Notes: a model not told the origin generated them from the sequence alone. DNA of 46,539 bases from Rhodanobacteraceae bacterium UBA703 (GCA_002297645.1 DBMH01000336.1:1-46539); one strand, 5' to 3'. Shown: positions 15,517-24,044, numbered from the stretch's first letter. Numbers and translations: made by a program.

Positions 15517-16917
15517 TCAGCGCTCGCGTTTTTGCTTCCGTGAACTGCCGAGCTTGCGCGTCATCGTGTTGCGGCCGAGGCCGAGCGCTTTCGCCGCGTT
15601 CTGGCGATGGCCGCGATGGGCGGCGAGGGCGGCGTCGAGCAGGACGCGCTCGAGTTCGGCCAGCGCTTCGCCATGGACGTTCGGGGTGCCGGCGGCGAGG
15701 GCCTGCTCGGCCCACAGGCGCAGCGCCGAGCTCCAGCCGGAGGCCTCGGGAGCGGGCGTTGCTTCGAGCAGGGCGGGAGGGAGGTCGCCGACCCCGATCT
15801 CGCGGCCCGGCGCGAGCACGGCGAGGCGTCGGCACAGGTTCTCGAGCTGGCGCACGTTGCCGGGCCATGCATAGTCGCGCAATACGCCGAGCGCGGCGGG
15901 GGAAAAGCGCTTGGCACCGCTGCCGGCGAGCGCGGAGGCCTGGTGCAGGAAGTGCTCGGCCAGCGCGGGAACGTCGTCGCGGCGTTCGCGCAGCGACGGC
16001 AGGTGCAGACGCACCACGTCGAGGCGGTGCAGGAGATCGGCGCGGAATTCGCCGCGTGCGACCTTGGCCTCAAGGTCCTGGTGCGTGGCGGCGACGATGC
16101 GCACGTCGGCGCGGACCAGTTCGCGCCCGCCGACGCGATAGAACTCGCCGGCGGCGAGCACGCGCAGCAGACGCGTCTGCAGCGCCAGCGGCATGTCGCC
16201 GATCTCGTCGAGGAACAGGGTACCGCCATCGGCCTGTTCGAAGCGGCCGGCATGGCGTCGCGCGGCACCGGTGAAGGCACCCGCCTCATGGCCGAACAGT
16301 TCGGATTCGAGCAGTTCGGCGGGGATCGCGGCCGTGTTCAGCGCCACGAACGGCTGCTTCGCGCGCGCGCTTTCGCGATGTAGTGCCCGTGCGACGAGTT
16401 CCTTGCCGGTGCCGGTCTCGCCGGTCACCAGCACACCCAGGCCGCTCGCGGCGACACGGCCGATCGCGCGGAACAGCTCGCGCATCGCGGCACTGGAGCC
16501 GATCAGTTCCGCCTCGGCCGCCGGCGCGCCGGCGGCAGGTGGCGCGCCGCGGGGTTGCGCCAGCGCACGCCGTGCCGCGGCGACGGCCTGGTCCAGGTCG
16601 AACGGCTTGGGCAGGTAGTCGAACGCGCCGAGGCGGTAGGCGGAGGCGGTGGAGGCCACGTCGGTGAACGCACTCATGACGACGACCGGGAAGCGGGGCT
16701 CGTGGGCGACGAGGCGTTCGAGCAGCTTGAGTCCGCTCGCGCCGGGCATGCGCACGTCGGTGAACAGGAGATCGGGCGCGGCGATCTCCAGCGCGGCCTG
16801 TGCCGCTTCGGCGTCGGCGAACTCGCGCGGCGTGAAACCCGCCTCGCGCAGCGCCGCACCGAGTACGAGGCGCACGCTGCGGTCGTCGTCGACGATCCAG
16901 ACCTGGGCGCTTTTCAC
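15517..16917 (-). CDS. ntrC: NtrC (NRI) sigma-54-dependent response regulator
   Basis: 466 residues with the three-domain NtrC layout. Receiver domain: D11/D12, phospho-acceptor D54 (FTDVRMP) and K104 (YLPKPF). AAA+ domain: Walker A GETGTGKE (166-173), sigma-54-contacting GAFTGA loop (213-218) and Walker B GGTLFLDE (231-238). The C-terminal Fis-like helix-turn-helix is at about 430-460 (NAAKALGLGRNTMTRKL). When phosphorylated by NtrB, NtrC activates nitrogen-starvation genes from sigma-54 promoters. Its start overlaps the ntrB stop by four bases (16914-16917). A linker of about 20 residues rich in alanine and proline separates receiver and AAA+ domains. The gene ends the minus-strand run beside the lower-GC island. 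Confidence 0.95.
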   Translation of the reverse strand: MKSAQVWIVDDDRSVRLVLGAALREAGFTPREFADAEAAQAALEIAAPDLLFTDVRMPGASGLKLLERLVAHEPRFPVVVMSAFTDVASTASAYRLGAFDYLPKPFDLDQAVAAARRALAQPRGAPPAAGAPAAEAELIGSSAAMRELFRAIGRVAASGLGVLVTGETGTGKELVARALHRESARAKQPFVALNTAAIPAELLESELFGHEAGAFTGAARRHAGRFEQADGGTLFLDEIGDMPLALQTRLLRVLAAGEFYRVGGRELVRADVRIVAATHQDLEAKVARGEFRADLLHRLDVVRLHLPSLRERRDDVPALAEHFLHQASALAGSGAKRFSPAALGVLRDYAWPGNVRQLENLCRRLAVLAPGREIGVGDLPPALLEATPAPEASGWSSALRLWAEQALAAGTPNVHGEALAELERVLLDAALAAHRGHRQNAAKALGLGRNTMTRKLGSSRKQKRER

Positions 16918-17963
16918 GACAGACGCTCCTCCGCATCGCCGAGAGGCAGCAACAAGGTGAACACCGTCGCACCGGGCCGGCTGGCGTAGCCGAGGTCGCC
17001 GCCGTGCTCGCGCGCGATCTCGCGCGCCAGCGCGAGGCCCAGCCCGGTGCCGTCGGCGCGGCCGGATACCAGCGGCTCGAACAGGGTGTCGGCCAGCTCG
17101 GCGGGAACGCCTCGTCCGTCGTCGGCGAAGTCCACGCGCAGCGCATGGTTCAGGCCCCGTCCTCCGATGCGGACGCCGTGCTCGACCCGCGTGCGCACGG
17201 TCAGCGTCCGAGCGCCGGCTTCGGCGGCGTTGCGCGCGAGGTTCAGGCAGGCCTGCTGCAGACGGTCGGCGTCGGCGGCGATCGGCGGCAGGCTGGGGTC
17301 GTAGTCGCGCCGGATCCGGGGCGCGTCCGGCATGCTCGCCACCAGGGCGGCGACGCGTTCGACGAGCTCGTGGATGTTCACCGGCCTCGCGTGTCTCTTC
17401 GTGCCGGTCTCGAGCAGGCTGTCGGCGAGTGCGGCGAGGCGATCGACCTCTCCCACCACGAGGCCGGCCAGTTCGGCCAGTTCCGCCTCATCGACCCGCC
17501 GCTGCAGCAGCTGGGCCGCTCCGCGCATGCCGGCGAGCGGACCCTTCACCTCGTGCGCGAAACCCCGCAGCGATTCGGACAGGCGTAGACCCACCAGTTC
17601 GCCGGCGACGGGCTGTACCTCGAGAAGAAGGGTATCGGCGTCGAGCGGCGTCAGGGCGAGGTCGGCGGCGCGGTCCCCGATCGCCGTCCGGAGGCGCCCG
17701 TCGCGCAGCCAGATGCGGCGTTCCTCGGTCAAGGCGCGCTCCGCGGCCTCGGTGAGGCGGGGAGGCATCGCATCCAGCAGGGCGAGCGCTTCACCGCGCC
17801 GGTGGCGGGTGCCGCCGCCGAGCCAGTCACGCAGGCCCTGGTTGAGTTCGCGCAGCGTCAGCGCACGATCGACGATCGCCATGGCCGTCGCGCACGACTC
17901 CAGCGCGGCACGCACGGCGACGTCCGGGGAAGGAGGTCGTGGACGGGAAGGGCGAAGCGTCAT
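16914..17963 (-). CDS. ntrB: NtrB (NRII) nitrogen sensor kinase/phosphatase
   Basis: 349 residues with no membrane segment, as expected for cytoplasmic NtrB. A PAS-like domain covers about 15-125, followed by the HisKA helix LRGFAHEVKGPLAGMRGAAQLL with phospho-accepting H137, and the ATPase domain with CLNLARNAAEAG (N-box), DDGRGVP (G1) and GTGLGLALAREIAREHGG (G2). NtrB phosphorylates or dephosphorylates NtrC under control of PII. An in-frame TAG lies four codons before the ATG, so this ATG or a later codon is the start; no ribosome-binding site is visible, and the NtrC-like site touches the ATG. The stop overlaps ntrC by four bases. glnA is not in the window, unlike in enteric bacteria. Confidence 0.94.
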   Translation of the reverse strand: MTLRPSRPRPPSPDVAVRAALESCATAMAIVDRALTLRELNQGLRDWLGGGTRHRRGEALALLDAMPPRLTEAAERALTEERRIWLRDGRLRTAIGDRAADLALTPLDADTLLLEVQPVAGELVGLRLSESLRGFAHEVKGPLAGMRGAAQLLQRRVDEAELAELAGLVVGEVDRLAALADSLLETGTKRHARPVNIHELVERVAALVASMPDAPRIRRDYDPSLPPIAADADRLQQACLNLARNAAEAGARTLTVRTRVEHGVRIGGRGLNHALRVDFADDGRGVPAELADTLFEPLVSGRADGTGLGLALAREIAREHGGDLGYASRPGATVFTLLLPLGDAEERLS

Positions 17964-17980
17964 TGCACCAGTCTAGTGCA
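17964..17980. promoter_or_regulatory. Near-consensus NtrC binding site touching the ntrB start codon
   Basis: TGCACCAGTCTAGTGCA matches the NtrC consensus TGCACCA-N3-TGGTGCA at all but one defined position (TAGTGCA for TGGTGCA); the outer five bases are a perfect palindrome. It is directly adjacent to the ATG at 17961-17963 and overlaps the normal ribosome-binding position. This suggests autoregulation of ntrBC, as at enteric glnL, where NtrC represses the internal promoter. Confidence 0.7.
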
Positions 17981-17988
17981 ATGCGGGC

Positions 17989-18579
17989 TCAGACACCGCG
18001 ATGGCGTCCCCGATACGGCCGGTAGAACGCGCGCAGGGCCGCCAGGTCGGCGTCGACATCACCCGTCGTGTGGAACAGCGGACCGAAACCGATCCGTTTC
18101 GAAGGGTAGTCGAAGTACAGCGGCAGGATCGGCACGCCGGCTTCGTGCGCGATGTGCCAGAAGCCGCTGCGCCATTTCGTCACCGTCCTGCGGGTGCCTT
18201 CCGGGGCGAGGCCGAGCCACAGCCGCGGTACGGTATGGAAGCGCGCGACCATCTGCTCGACCACGCCGTGCGTGGAACTGCGCTCGATCGGGATGCCGCC
18301 GAGGCGGCGCAGCAGCCAGCCGAGCGGGCCGTGGAACAGTTCCTTCTTGCCCATGAAGGCGAGGTCGACGCCGAGCGCGACCTTGAGCAGCAGGCCCCAG
18401 AAGCCGTCCCACCAGGAACTGTGGGGCGCGGCGATCACGACGAGCTTGGGTTGGTCCGGCAGCTCGCCGGCGATGCCCCAGCCGCAGCAGCGCAGGAACC
18501 CGGCACAGAAACGGCGCCAGCCGTTGGACGGAAACTGTGGAATCGACGGTGGCAGCGGCGCGGGATCGCCGCGTCTCAC
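17989..18579 (-). CDS. PlsC-like 1-acyl-glycerol-3-phosphate acyltransferase
   Basis: 196 residues of the PlsC/LPLAT superfamily, which transfers an acyl group to lysophosphatidate or related lipid acceptors at the inner membrane. Acyltransferase motif I HSSWWD (H53, D58, the H-x4-D catalytic pair) and motif III EGTR (127-130) are present, with GIPIERSS corresponding to motif II and GVPILPLYFDYPSKRIGFGP to motif IV. It is short and lacks the N-terminal membrane anchor seen in many PlsC proteins, resembling the soluble or peripheral LPLAT members of Lysobacterales. The start overlaps the stop of arfB by four bases. The gene stops 26 bases before ntrB. A role in membrane lipid remodelling is inferred. 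Confidence 0.9.
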   Translation of the reverse strand: MRRGDPAPLPPSIPQFPSNGWRRFCAGFLRCCGWGIAGELPDQPKLVVIAAPHSSWWDGFWGLLLKVALGVDLAFMGKKELFHGPLGWLLRRLGGIPIERSSTHGVVEQMVARFHTVPRLWLGLAPEGTRRTVTKWRSGFWHIAHEAGVPILPLYFDYPSKRIGFGPLFHTTGDVDADLAALRAFYRPYRGRHRGV

Positions 18580-19001
18580 TCGCCACCCCAGTCGCGTCCG
18601 CCGCGCGTGCGCTTGATCGCCGAACGCGTCTTCTTCGCTTCGATGCGCCGTTCCTTCGAGGCACGCGTCGGCCGCGTGGCGACGCGAGTCTTCGGCACGA
18701 CCAGCGCAGCGCGCACGATGTCCGCGAGACGCGCGCGCGCGTCGTCGCGGTTCTTGGCCTGGTCGCGGAAGCGGTTGGCCTGGATGACCAGCACGCCGTC
18801 GTCGGTCAGGCGCCGGTCGCGCCGCGCGAGCAATCGCGCACGAACCGCCTCCGGCAGCGCGCGCGATGCACCCACATCGAAGCGCAGCTCGACCGCGCTG
18901 GCGACCTTGTTGACGTTCTGCCCGCCCGGCCCGGCCGCGCGCACGAAGCGCTCGACCAGTTCGTCGTCGGGAAGAGCGAGCGTGCCGTCGATGTCGAGCA
19001 T
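18576..19001 (-). CDS. arfB: ArfB (YaeJ) alternative ribosome-rescue factor / peptidyl-tRNA hydrolase
   Basis: 141 residues, the usual length of about 140. The catalytic GGQ sits at 26-28 in AGPGGQNVNKVASAVELRFD, the release-factor-like domain, and the C-terminus is a basic tail (ERRIEAKKTRSAIKRTRGGR) that enters the empty mRNA channel. ArfB hydrolyses peptidyl-tRNA on ribosomes stalled without a stop codon, a backup for trans-translation. The start at 19001 (MLDIDGTLALPDDELVERFV) agrees with the family; longer in-frame extensions are arginine-rich shadow sequence. The stop overlaps plsC by four bases, so the two are coupled although their functions differ. Confidence 0.94.
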   Translation of the reverse strand: MLDIDGTLALPDDELVERFVRAAGPGGQNVNKVASAVELRFDVGASRALPEAVRARLLARRDRRLTDDGVLVIQANRFRDQAKNRDDARARLADIVRAALVVPKTRVATRPTRASKERRIEAKKTRSAIKRTRGGRDWGGE

Positions 19002-19026
19002 GGATGCCGGCGCCGGGTAAGCGGGA

Positions 19027-19746
19027 TCAGTTGCCGCCTGCGGATTCCGCCAGTAGCTTGCGGGCGGTTCCCGCCAGGCCTTCGGCCTGGACGCCCAACG
19101 CATCGACGGCTTCGGAGTTGCCGCTCTGCGCGAACCGCTCCATCTTCGTGCGCGTGCCACCCAGATTGCCGCTGCAGAACTTGGCGAACTGGGTCAGCCG
19201 TGGACTCGCCCCGGGTACGGCGGCCTTCTGGGCAATCTGCTGACAAAGGGATTCGGCTTCCTGCAGCTTCGCGCCTGCGGCTCCCAGTCCGGCAGGAGCG
19301 GTTGCGGGGGCCGAGTAGGTCGGTACCGCGGCTGCCTTCGTCAGTGCTTTCGGAACAGGAGCGTTGTCACCCAGCGCGGCAACGCTGCTCGATGCGAGCA
19401 GTTGGACCGCGCGCTTCACGGTCTTCGGGGCGCTGAGATCCGCGAACGTGAACTTGTCCGGATTTCGCGCGGCATCGGCGATCCAGCCGTCGAGCTTCGA
19501 ACGGCAGCTTGCGCGTCCATTCTCGCTGCTCGACCGAATCGGCAGGTTCTTCTGCAGTTCGGCGTCGCCGGACCAAGCCCGCAGGCACTCCACGGCCGGC
19601 GAATCGAGCACGGCCTTCGCATCGGCCGGATCGGCGCGTTCGCTGCGCAGCAGGGTTCCGAGCTGGGCGTCGGTCGGTTCGCGCGTGCCGGAGCAGGCGC
19701 TCGCGCCGATGGCGCAGGCGATCGCGACGAGCAGGATCTTCTTCAT
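19027..19746 (-). CDS. Predicted lipoprotein of unknown function
   Basis: 239 residues beginning MKKILLVAIACAIGASACSG, a lipoprotein signal with lipobox GASAC and modified Cys at about 18. The rest is polar and helical with four more cysteines (ECLRAW, ASCRSK, SLCQQ, KFCSGN), which might form disulfides, and an alanine/proline/threonine linker at about 140-160. I do not recognise a family. It lies 31 bases downstream of ubiB and 25 bases upstream of arfB on the same strand, so it is probably co-transcribed. A GGAG about ten bases before the ATG supports the start. The final residue at Ser is not at +2 Asp, so outer-membrane sorting is expected. Confidence 0.8.
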   Translation of the reverse strand: MKKILLVAIACAIGASACSGTREPTDAQLGTLLRSERADPADAKAVLDSPAVECLRAWSGDAELQKNLPIRSSSENGRASCRSKLDGWIADAARNPDKFTFADLSAPKTVKRAVQLLASSSVAALGDNAPVPKALTKAAAVPTYSAPATAPAGLGAAGAKLQEAESLCQQIAQKAAVPGASPRLTQFAKFCSGNLGGTRTKMERFAQSGNSEAVDALGVQAEGLAGTARKLLAESAGGN

Positions 19747-19777
19747 GACGGTGGTCTCCAACGGAATATCGAAAATT

Positions 19778-21454
19778 CTAGATGCGCCGGCGCGCGGTGG
19801 CGAAACAGGCCGCCGCCACGGCGACGCCGAGCCAAGTGGCCAGCGGCAGGCCGGCGTAGCGCGTCGCGGTGGTCGACAGCAGCGTGACCACGGCGGTTCC
19901 GACCAGCAGCGAGATGCCCAGGGCCAGCCAGATGGCGACGCGCTGGCCACGCCGGATGCGCGCGTCCAGGTGCTTCAGATCGTCGGAAGCGATGCGAAGT
20001 TCCAGGCGGCCCGTGGTGGACTGTTCGAGGTAGTCGTGCAGCAGCTGCGGCATGCCGGGAGCCGCGGCGGCCCATTCCGGGATGCGCCGGCGCAACGCCT
20101 TCAGTATCGCGCGCGGACCGCGCCGGCGGAACCAGATGCGTTCGAGCACCGGCCTGGCGGTCGCCCAGATGTCGATCCGCGGATGCAGCAGGCGACCTAC
20201 GCCCTCGATGTTGAGCAGCGTCTTCTGCAGCAGGATCAGCTGCGGCTGCAGCGTGAGTTCGTGCCGGCGTGCGGTCTGGAACAGCTTGACCACGACCTCG
20301 CCCAGCGAGATCTCGCTGAGGGGGCGCGTGAAGTACGGCTCGCACACCGTGCGCACCGCCGCCTCCAGTTCGTCGAGACGCGCGTGCGCCGGCATCCAGC
20401 CCGCACGGACGTGCAGTTCCGCGATGCGCGCGTAGTCCTGGTTGAACAGCGCGAGGAAGTTCTCCGCCAGCCAGTACTGGTCGCGTTCGGGCAGCGAACC
20501 CATGATGCCGCAGTCGAGCGCGATGAAGCGCGGATCGTGCGGGCGCGAGGGGTCCACCCAGATGTTGCCGGCGTGCGCGTCGGCATGGAAGAAGTTGTCG
20601 CGGAACACCTGCGTGTAGAACAGCCGCACGCCCTTCTCGGCGAGCGCGACGCGGTCGATGCCGGCGGCGTCGAGCGCGGCGAGATCGTCGACCGGGATGC
20701 CGCGCACGCGTTCCAGCGTCAACACGCCTTCGGTCGTGTGCGACCAGACCACCTCGGGTACGTAGAGGTCGTCGGAGCCGGCGAAATTGCGCCGCAGCAG
20801 CGAGGCATTGGCGCCCTCGCGCTGCAGGTCCAGTTCGTTGGTCAGCGTCGTCTCGATCTCGGCCACGACATCGCGCGGGCGGATCTTGTCGGCGTTCGGG
20901 TGGAAGCGCTCGACCAGGCCGGCCAGCGCCTTCAGCAGGGCGATGTCGTCGGCGATGCGCGCATGGATGTCCGGGCGCAGGATCTTGACCACGACCTCGC
21001 GTGGCGGCGCGCCCGGCGCCGGCGACAGCAGCGCGGCGTGCACCTGGGCGATCGAGGCCGAGGCCAGCGGCGCGTCGTCGAAGCGGATGAAGCGTTCCGT
21101 GACCGGCGCGCCGAGCGCACGTTCGACCGCCGCGCGCGCAAGGGCAGGATCGAAAGGCGCGACCTGGTCCTGCAGCTTCGTCAGGGCGTCGGCCACGTCC
21201 GGGGGCATCAGGTCGCGCCGCGTCGACAGGATCTGGCCGAACTTCACGAAGATCGGGCCGAGTTCGGTCAGCGCGAGCGTCAGGCGTTCGCCGCGCGGCA
21301 GCGCCGCGATGGCGGCACGCGGCTTCGGCAGCAGCAGGCGCGCGACATTCAGCGGGCGGAAACGGTGCGTGGCGTCGAACAGCTCGTCCAGGCGATAGCG
21401 TACGAGCACGCGGGCGATGCGCAGGAGGCGCGGAATCTGGCGCAGGCTGGTCAT
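19778..21454 (-). CDS. ubiB: UbiB, atypical kinase/ATPase for ubiquinone biosynthesis
   Basis: 558 residues, close to the usual 545-550. It belongs to the ABC1/ADCK family that supports ubiquinone assembly at the inner membrane. Family marks: KxGQ motif FVKFGQILSTRRDLMPPD (70-86), alanine-rich loop ASASIAQVHAA (131-141), catalytic Lys in VVVKILRP (157), ELDLQREGAN (207-216), HADAHAGNIWVD (290-301) and the divergent DFG equivalent ALDCGIMG (312-319). Two C-terminal membrane helices (about 515-535 and 538-552) provide the anchor. The start overlaps the ubiJ stop by four bases, matching the ubiJ-ubiB order of other gammaproteobacteria. ubiE, usually next to them, is absent. Confidence 0.96.
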   Translation of the reverse strand: MTSLRQIPRLLRIARVLVRYRLDELFDATHRFRPLNVARLLLPKPRAAIAALPRGERLTLALTELGPIFVKFGQILSTRRDLMPPDVADALTKLQDQVAPFDPALARAAVERALGAPVTERFIRFDDAPLASASIAQVHAALLSPAPGAPPREVVVKILRPDIHARIADDIALLKALAGLVERFHPNADKIRPRDVVAEIETTLTNELDLQREGANASLLRRNFAGSDDLYVPEVVWSHTTEGVLTLERVRGIPVDDLAALDAAGIDRVALAEKGVRLFYTQVFRDNFFHADAHAGNIWVDPSRPHDPRFIALDCGIMGSLPERDQYWLAENFLALFNQDYARIAELHVRAGWMPAHARLDELEAAVRTVCEPYFTRPLSEISLGEVVVKLFQTARRHELTLQPQLILLQKTLLNIEGVGRLLHPRIDIWATARPVLERIWFRRRGPRAILKALRRRIPEWAAAAPGMPQLLHDYLEQSTTGRLELRIASDDLKHLDARIRRGQRVAIWLALGISLLVGTAVVTLLSTTATRYAGLPLATWLGVAVAAACFATARRRI

Positions 21455-22113
21455 CGCGCGATGCTTCCGGCCTGGGCCGCCAGCCGGCGCACGCGTGCAT
21501 CGAGGCGGTCGGCGCGCTCGCGTTCGACGTCCACGTCGTCGAAGAACGCATCGAGCTCGGCACGCGGCACGAGATCGCGGCCCTCCTCGGTCAGGAACTC
21601 GGCCGTGTCGCGAGCGAAGCTGCCCGCGGCGGCACGCGACCAGGCGAGGGCGCCGCGCACTGCACGCGCGATGCGGAAGCCGGCGACATCGCCGAAGGCC
21701 TGCGCGAAGGCCTCGTCGAAATCCGGCGCGAAGTTCGTCGCGATGCGTTCGAGCCGGCGCGCGAGTTCCGCGTCTCCGGCGATCTCGACGCTTCCCGGGG
21801 CCAGGGCGCCGTCGCGGCCGCGCGCCAGGGCGAGGCCGAGCAGGGCGCCGGGTGTCGCGGCGACGCGCAGTGCGCTGCCGTCCTCGTGCGCGGGGCCGAT
21901 GCGCAGGCGCTCGCCGTCGATCGCGATCCGCATCGACGGCAGCGCGCCCTTGAAGTCGACGGTCAGCGCACGGCCGTCGAGGGTCGAGAGGCGGCTGCCG
22001 GTTTCGGCATCGAGCGCGACGAGGCGATTCAGTGCGGCTTCGAGCACGCGGCCGAACAGGGAGAGGATCGGGTTCGGCGCGCGCGGGGCGCCGCGGTCGG
22101 CGGGATCGGACAT
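21451..22113 (-). CDS. ubiJ: UbiJ, accessory lipid-binding ubiquinone biosynthesis factor
   Basis: 220 residues. The N-terminal half carries an SCP2-like lipid-binding domain (NRLVALDAETGSRLSTLDGRALTVDF, then GSVEIAGDAELARRLERIA), and the C-terminal half is helical with a coiled-coil-like end (FFDDVDVERERADRLDARVRRL). UbiJ binds ubiquinone intermediates and organises the soluble Ubi metabolon with UbiK. It directly precedes and overlaps ubiB by four bases, as in E. coli ubiE-ubiJ-ubiB, which strengthens the call. ATG at 22113 is the first sensible start. The gene upstream on the other strand is an unrelated hydrolase. Confidence 0.93.
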   Translation of the reverse strand: MSDPADRGAPRAPNPILSLFGRVLEAALNRLVALDAETGSRLSTLDGRALTVDFKGALPSMRIAIDGERLRIGPAHEDGSALRVAATPGALLGLALARGRDGALAPGSVEIAGDAELARRLERIATNFAPDFDEAFAQAFGDVAGFRIARAVRGALAWSRAAAGSFARDTAEFLTEEGRDLVPRAELDAFFDDVDVERERADRLDARVRRLAAQAGSIAR

Positions 22114-22221
22114 GGGCGGCGATTCTACCCGGCCGAGTCGCGTCTCCGCGCGACGCGTTCAGGTCGGGTCGGATACGGCGCGGCACAATCGACCGACCAG
22201 GGTTCGATGCAGGGTGGTTCG

Positions 22222-23583
22222 ATGATCCGTCGATGGCTCGCAGTCTGCGCGTTCGCGCTCGCTTGCGCCGCCGACCTCCGGGCGGCACAGGAATTCAGCG
22301 GGCAGGCGCCGTCCGGTGCCTGGTACCGCATCGAGGCTCCCGACGGATGGCGACCCGGCGATGCGCTCGTGCTGTACCAGCACGGCCTCGACTTCAGCCA
22401 GGCGAAAGGGCCGCCCGGACTGGGACCGCTGAAATCGCTGATGCTGGCCGAGGGCTACGCCGTCGCCGCCAGCGCGTTCAACCAGCGCGGCTGGGCCCTG
22501 TTCACCGCGATCGACGACAACCGCGAACTCCTCGCCCTGTTCGAGGAAAAGCTCGGTCGCCCGGGCGAGGTCGTGCCGTTCGGCGGCTCGCTCGGCGGCC
22601 TGGTCGCGCTCAAGCTGGCGGAGTCGTCCGGCTTTCCGCCCGTGCATGCGGCGTATTCGCTGTGCCCGGCCGCGGCCGGCTCGCGCATCTGGGACACGGC
22701 GATCGACCTGCGCCTCGCCTACGACGCCGTGTGCGGGGACGCGGGGACGCTGAAGAAGGGAGACCCGCCGCTCACCTGGGCGCGCAATCTCTCGGACATT
22801 CCCGGCGATCTCGGCGACTTGCAGGACCAGGTGCGCCTGCTGCCCACCTTGATCGACGTGAACCTCTGCACCGGCGTGAGCCTGCCGGTCTCGATACGCA
22901 ATGGAGCGATGAAGCGCCGTCTCGCGCAACTGATGACATTCGCGCACATCACCGACGAGAAGTTCTTCGTCAGCAACATCGGCTACGTGCTGTTCGTCAT
23001 GAGCGACCTCGTGCGCGCGCCGGACAAGCTCGGCGGCCGCAATCCGTTCACGACGGCGGGCGTCGACTACGGCAGCGACCCGATGATCCAGGCCGGGATC
23101 GCACGCATCACGGCGGATCCGCGCGCGGCGGCGCGGCTGCGCCAGGTATCGGACTTCCGCGGACGCGTCGGTGCCGCGAAGATCCTGTCGATGCACACCA
23201 GCCGCGACCAGCTCGTGATCCCGTCGAACCAGGAATTCGTACGCAAGGTGATGCCGCCGGACCAGCTGACCAGCGTCCTCGTCGACGAGGACGCGCCGAC
23301 GCACTGCGGCTTCAGCACGGCCGAAGGCGTCGCGGGCTGGGAAGCGCTGCGCGCCTGGCGTGCCGGAGCGGAGCAGCCGACCGCGGCCAGCCTGCAGGAC
23401 CTATGCGAACGCTTCGTCGCCGGCGGCGAGGTCGAAGGGGCCTGCCGGTTCGACCCGGTGTCGGCGATCGCGCCGTTCGACGAGTTCGTGCGTCCGCGCC
23501 CGCCGCAGCCACTGCAGGTGCCGCCGCGCTCCAGCCGTCCGTTGCCGCCGCTGCTGCCGATCGGGCGGCGCGTGACGCCGTAG
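22222..23583 (+). CDS. Secreted alpha/beta-hydrolase
   Basis: 453 residues with a signal peptide (about 1-25, ending ADLRAAQE). An alpha/beta-hydrolase core follows: oxyanion region YQHGLDFSQ, nucleophile elbow GGSLGG (Ser in the GxSxG position), acid in HTSRDQLVIPSNQEF and catalytic His in DAPTHCGFST. Residues between the elbow and the acid form a large lid-like insertion (about 130-300). The tail (PRPPQPLQVPPRSSRP) is proline-rich. It may be an esterase, lipase or peptidase; the substrate is unknown. ATG 22222 is used because the signal peptide begins there with GGTGG just before; an in-frame ATG at 22207 with AGGG is an alternative adding five residues. It is divergent from ubiJ. Confidence 0.87.
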   Translation: MIRRWLAVCAFALACAADLRAAQEFSGQAPSGAWYRIEAPDGWRPGDALVLYQHGLDFSQAKGPPGLGPLKSLMLAEGYAVAASAFNQRGWALFTAIDDNRELLALFEEKLGRPGEVVPFGGSLGGLVALKLAESSGFPPVHAAYSLCPAAAGSRIWDTAIDLRLAYDAVCGDAGTLKKGDPPLTWARNLSDIPGDLGDLQDQVRLLPTLIDVNLCTGVSLPVSIRNGAMKRRLAQLMTFAHITDEKFFVSNIGYVLFVMSDLVRAPDKLGGRNPFTTAGVDYGSDPMIQAGIARITADPRAAARLRQVSDFRGRVGAAKILSMHTSRDQLVIPSNQEFVRKVMPPDQLTSVLVDEDAPTHCGFSTAEGVAGWEALRAWRAGAEQPTAASLQDLCERFVAGGEVEGACRFDPVSAIAPFDEFVRPRPPQPLQVPPRSSRPLPPLLPIGRRVTP

Positions 23584-23626
23584 ACGACGCGGCCGCCGGG
23601 GAAGGTCTCCCTTCGCCGGCGTCGTC
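23583..23626. terminator. Long imperfect hairpin between convergent genes
   Basis: GACGACGC (23583-23590) pairs with GCGTCGTC (23619-23626), and an inner CGGGGAAGG pairs with CCTTCGCCG apart from one mismatch, leaving a 6-base bulge on the left arm. It sits between convergent stops of the hydrolase and the DUF4156-like lipoprotein and could terminate both. Confidence 0.65.
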
Positions 23627-23639
23627 AGGGAGCGCCCGA

Positions 23640-24044
23640 TCAGTGATCGATCGGGAAGGTCTCGACCGCGCCGTCCTTCCCGTGCTGCTCGATGCGCATC
23701 GCCGGCGGCTTGCCGTCGCGCGAGGCGGGGCCGCAATGGAACGCGCGCCAGGATTGTTCGCCGTCCTGCGGATCGCCGATCGGCTGCACCGTGTCGGCAT
23801 TCATGCGCGCTGCCTCGTTGCGCGCCATCACTTCCAACTCATCGCGTACCTTCAGATCGCGGCGATTGACCGGCCCGACGTGGTCGAGCACCGAGACGGT
23901 GATCTTGCCGAGGTCCTTGCAGCGGCTGCCGAGGTCGCCGGTCCAGGCGGTGCGCACCTTCTCGCCGCCGGAATCGAGCTTGATGCCCCAGCTGCAGGCG
24001 CCGAGCGGGAGGGCTGCGGCGAGAATCACGGCAACGCGTTTCAT
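23640..24044 (-). CDS. DUF4156-like lipoprotein
   Basis: 134 residues starting MKRVAVILAAALPLGACSWG, a lipoprotein signal with lipobox LGAC and Cys at about 17. The mature part (GEKVRTAWTGDLGSRCKDLGKITVSV, then ELEVMARNEAARMNADTVQPI) follows the pattern of small DUF4156/YjeI-type lipoproteins, which contain two cysteines likely to be disulfide-bonded. Function is unknown; these are probably outer-membrane anchored. It is transcribed alone, with a ggaaaacc ribosome-binding site before the ATG and a dispersed repeat upstream. Family assignment is from memory of the pattern, so moderate. Confidence 0.8.
   Translation of the reverse strand: MKRVAVILAAALPLGACSWGIKLDSGGEKVRTAWTGDLGSRCKDLGKITVSVLDHVGPVNRRDLKVRDELEVMARNEAARMNADTVQPIGDPQDGEQSWRAFHCGPASRDGKPPAMRIEQHGKDGAVETFPIDH

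Noticed and set aside
17964..17999. A possible sigma-54 promoter upstream of ntrB
   Set aside because: The TTGCA -12 element is present, but the GG at -24 is missing and the transcription start would fall after the ATG.
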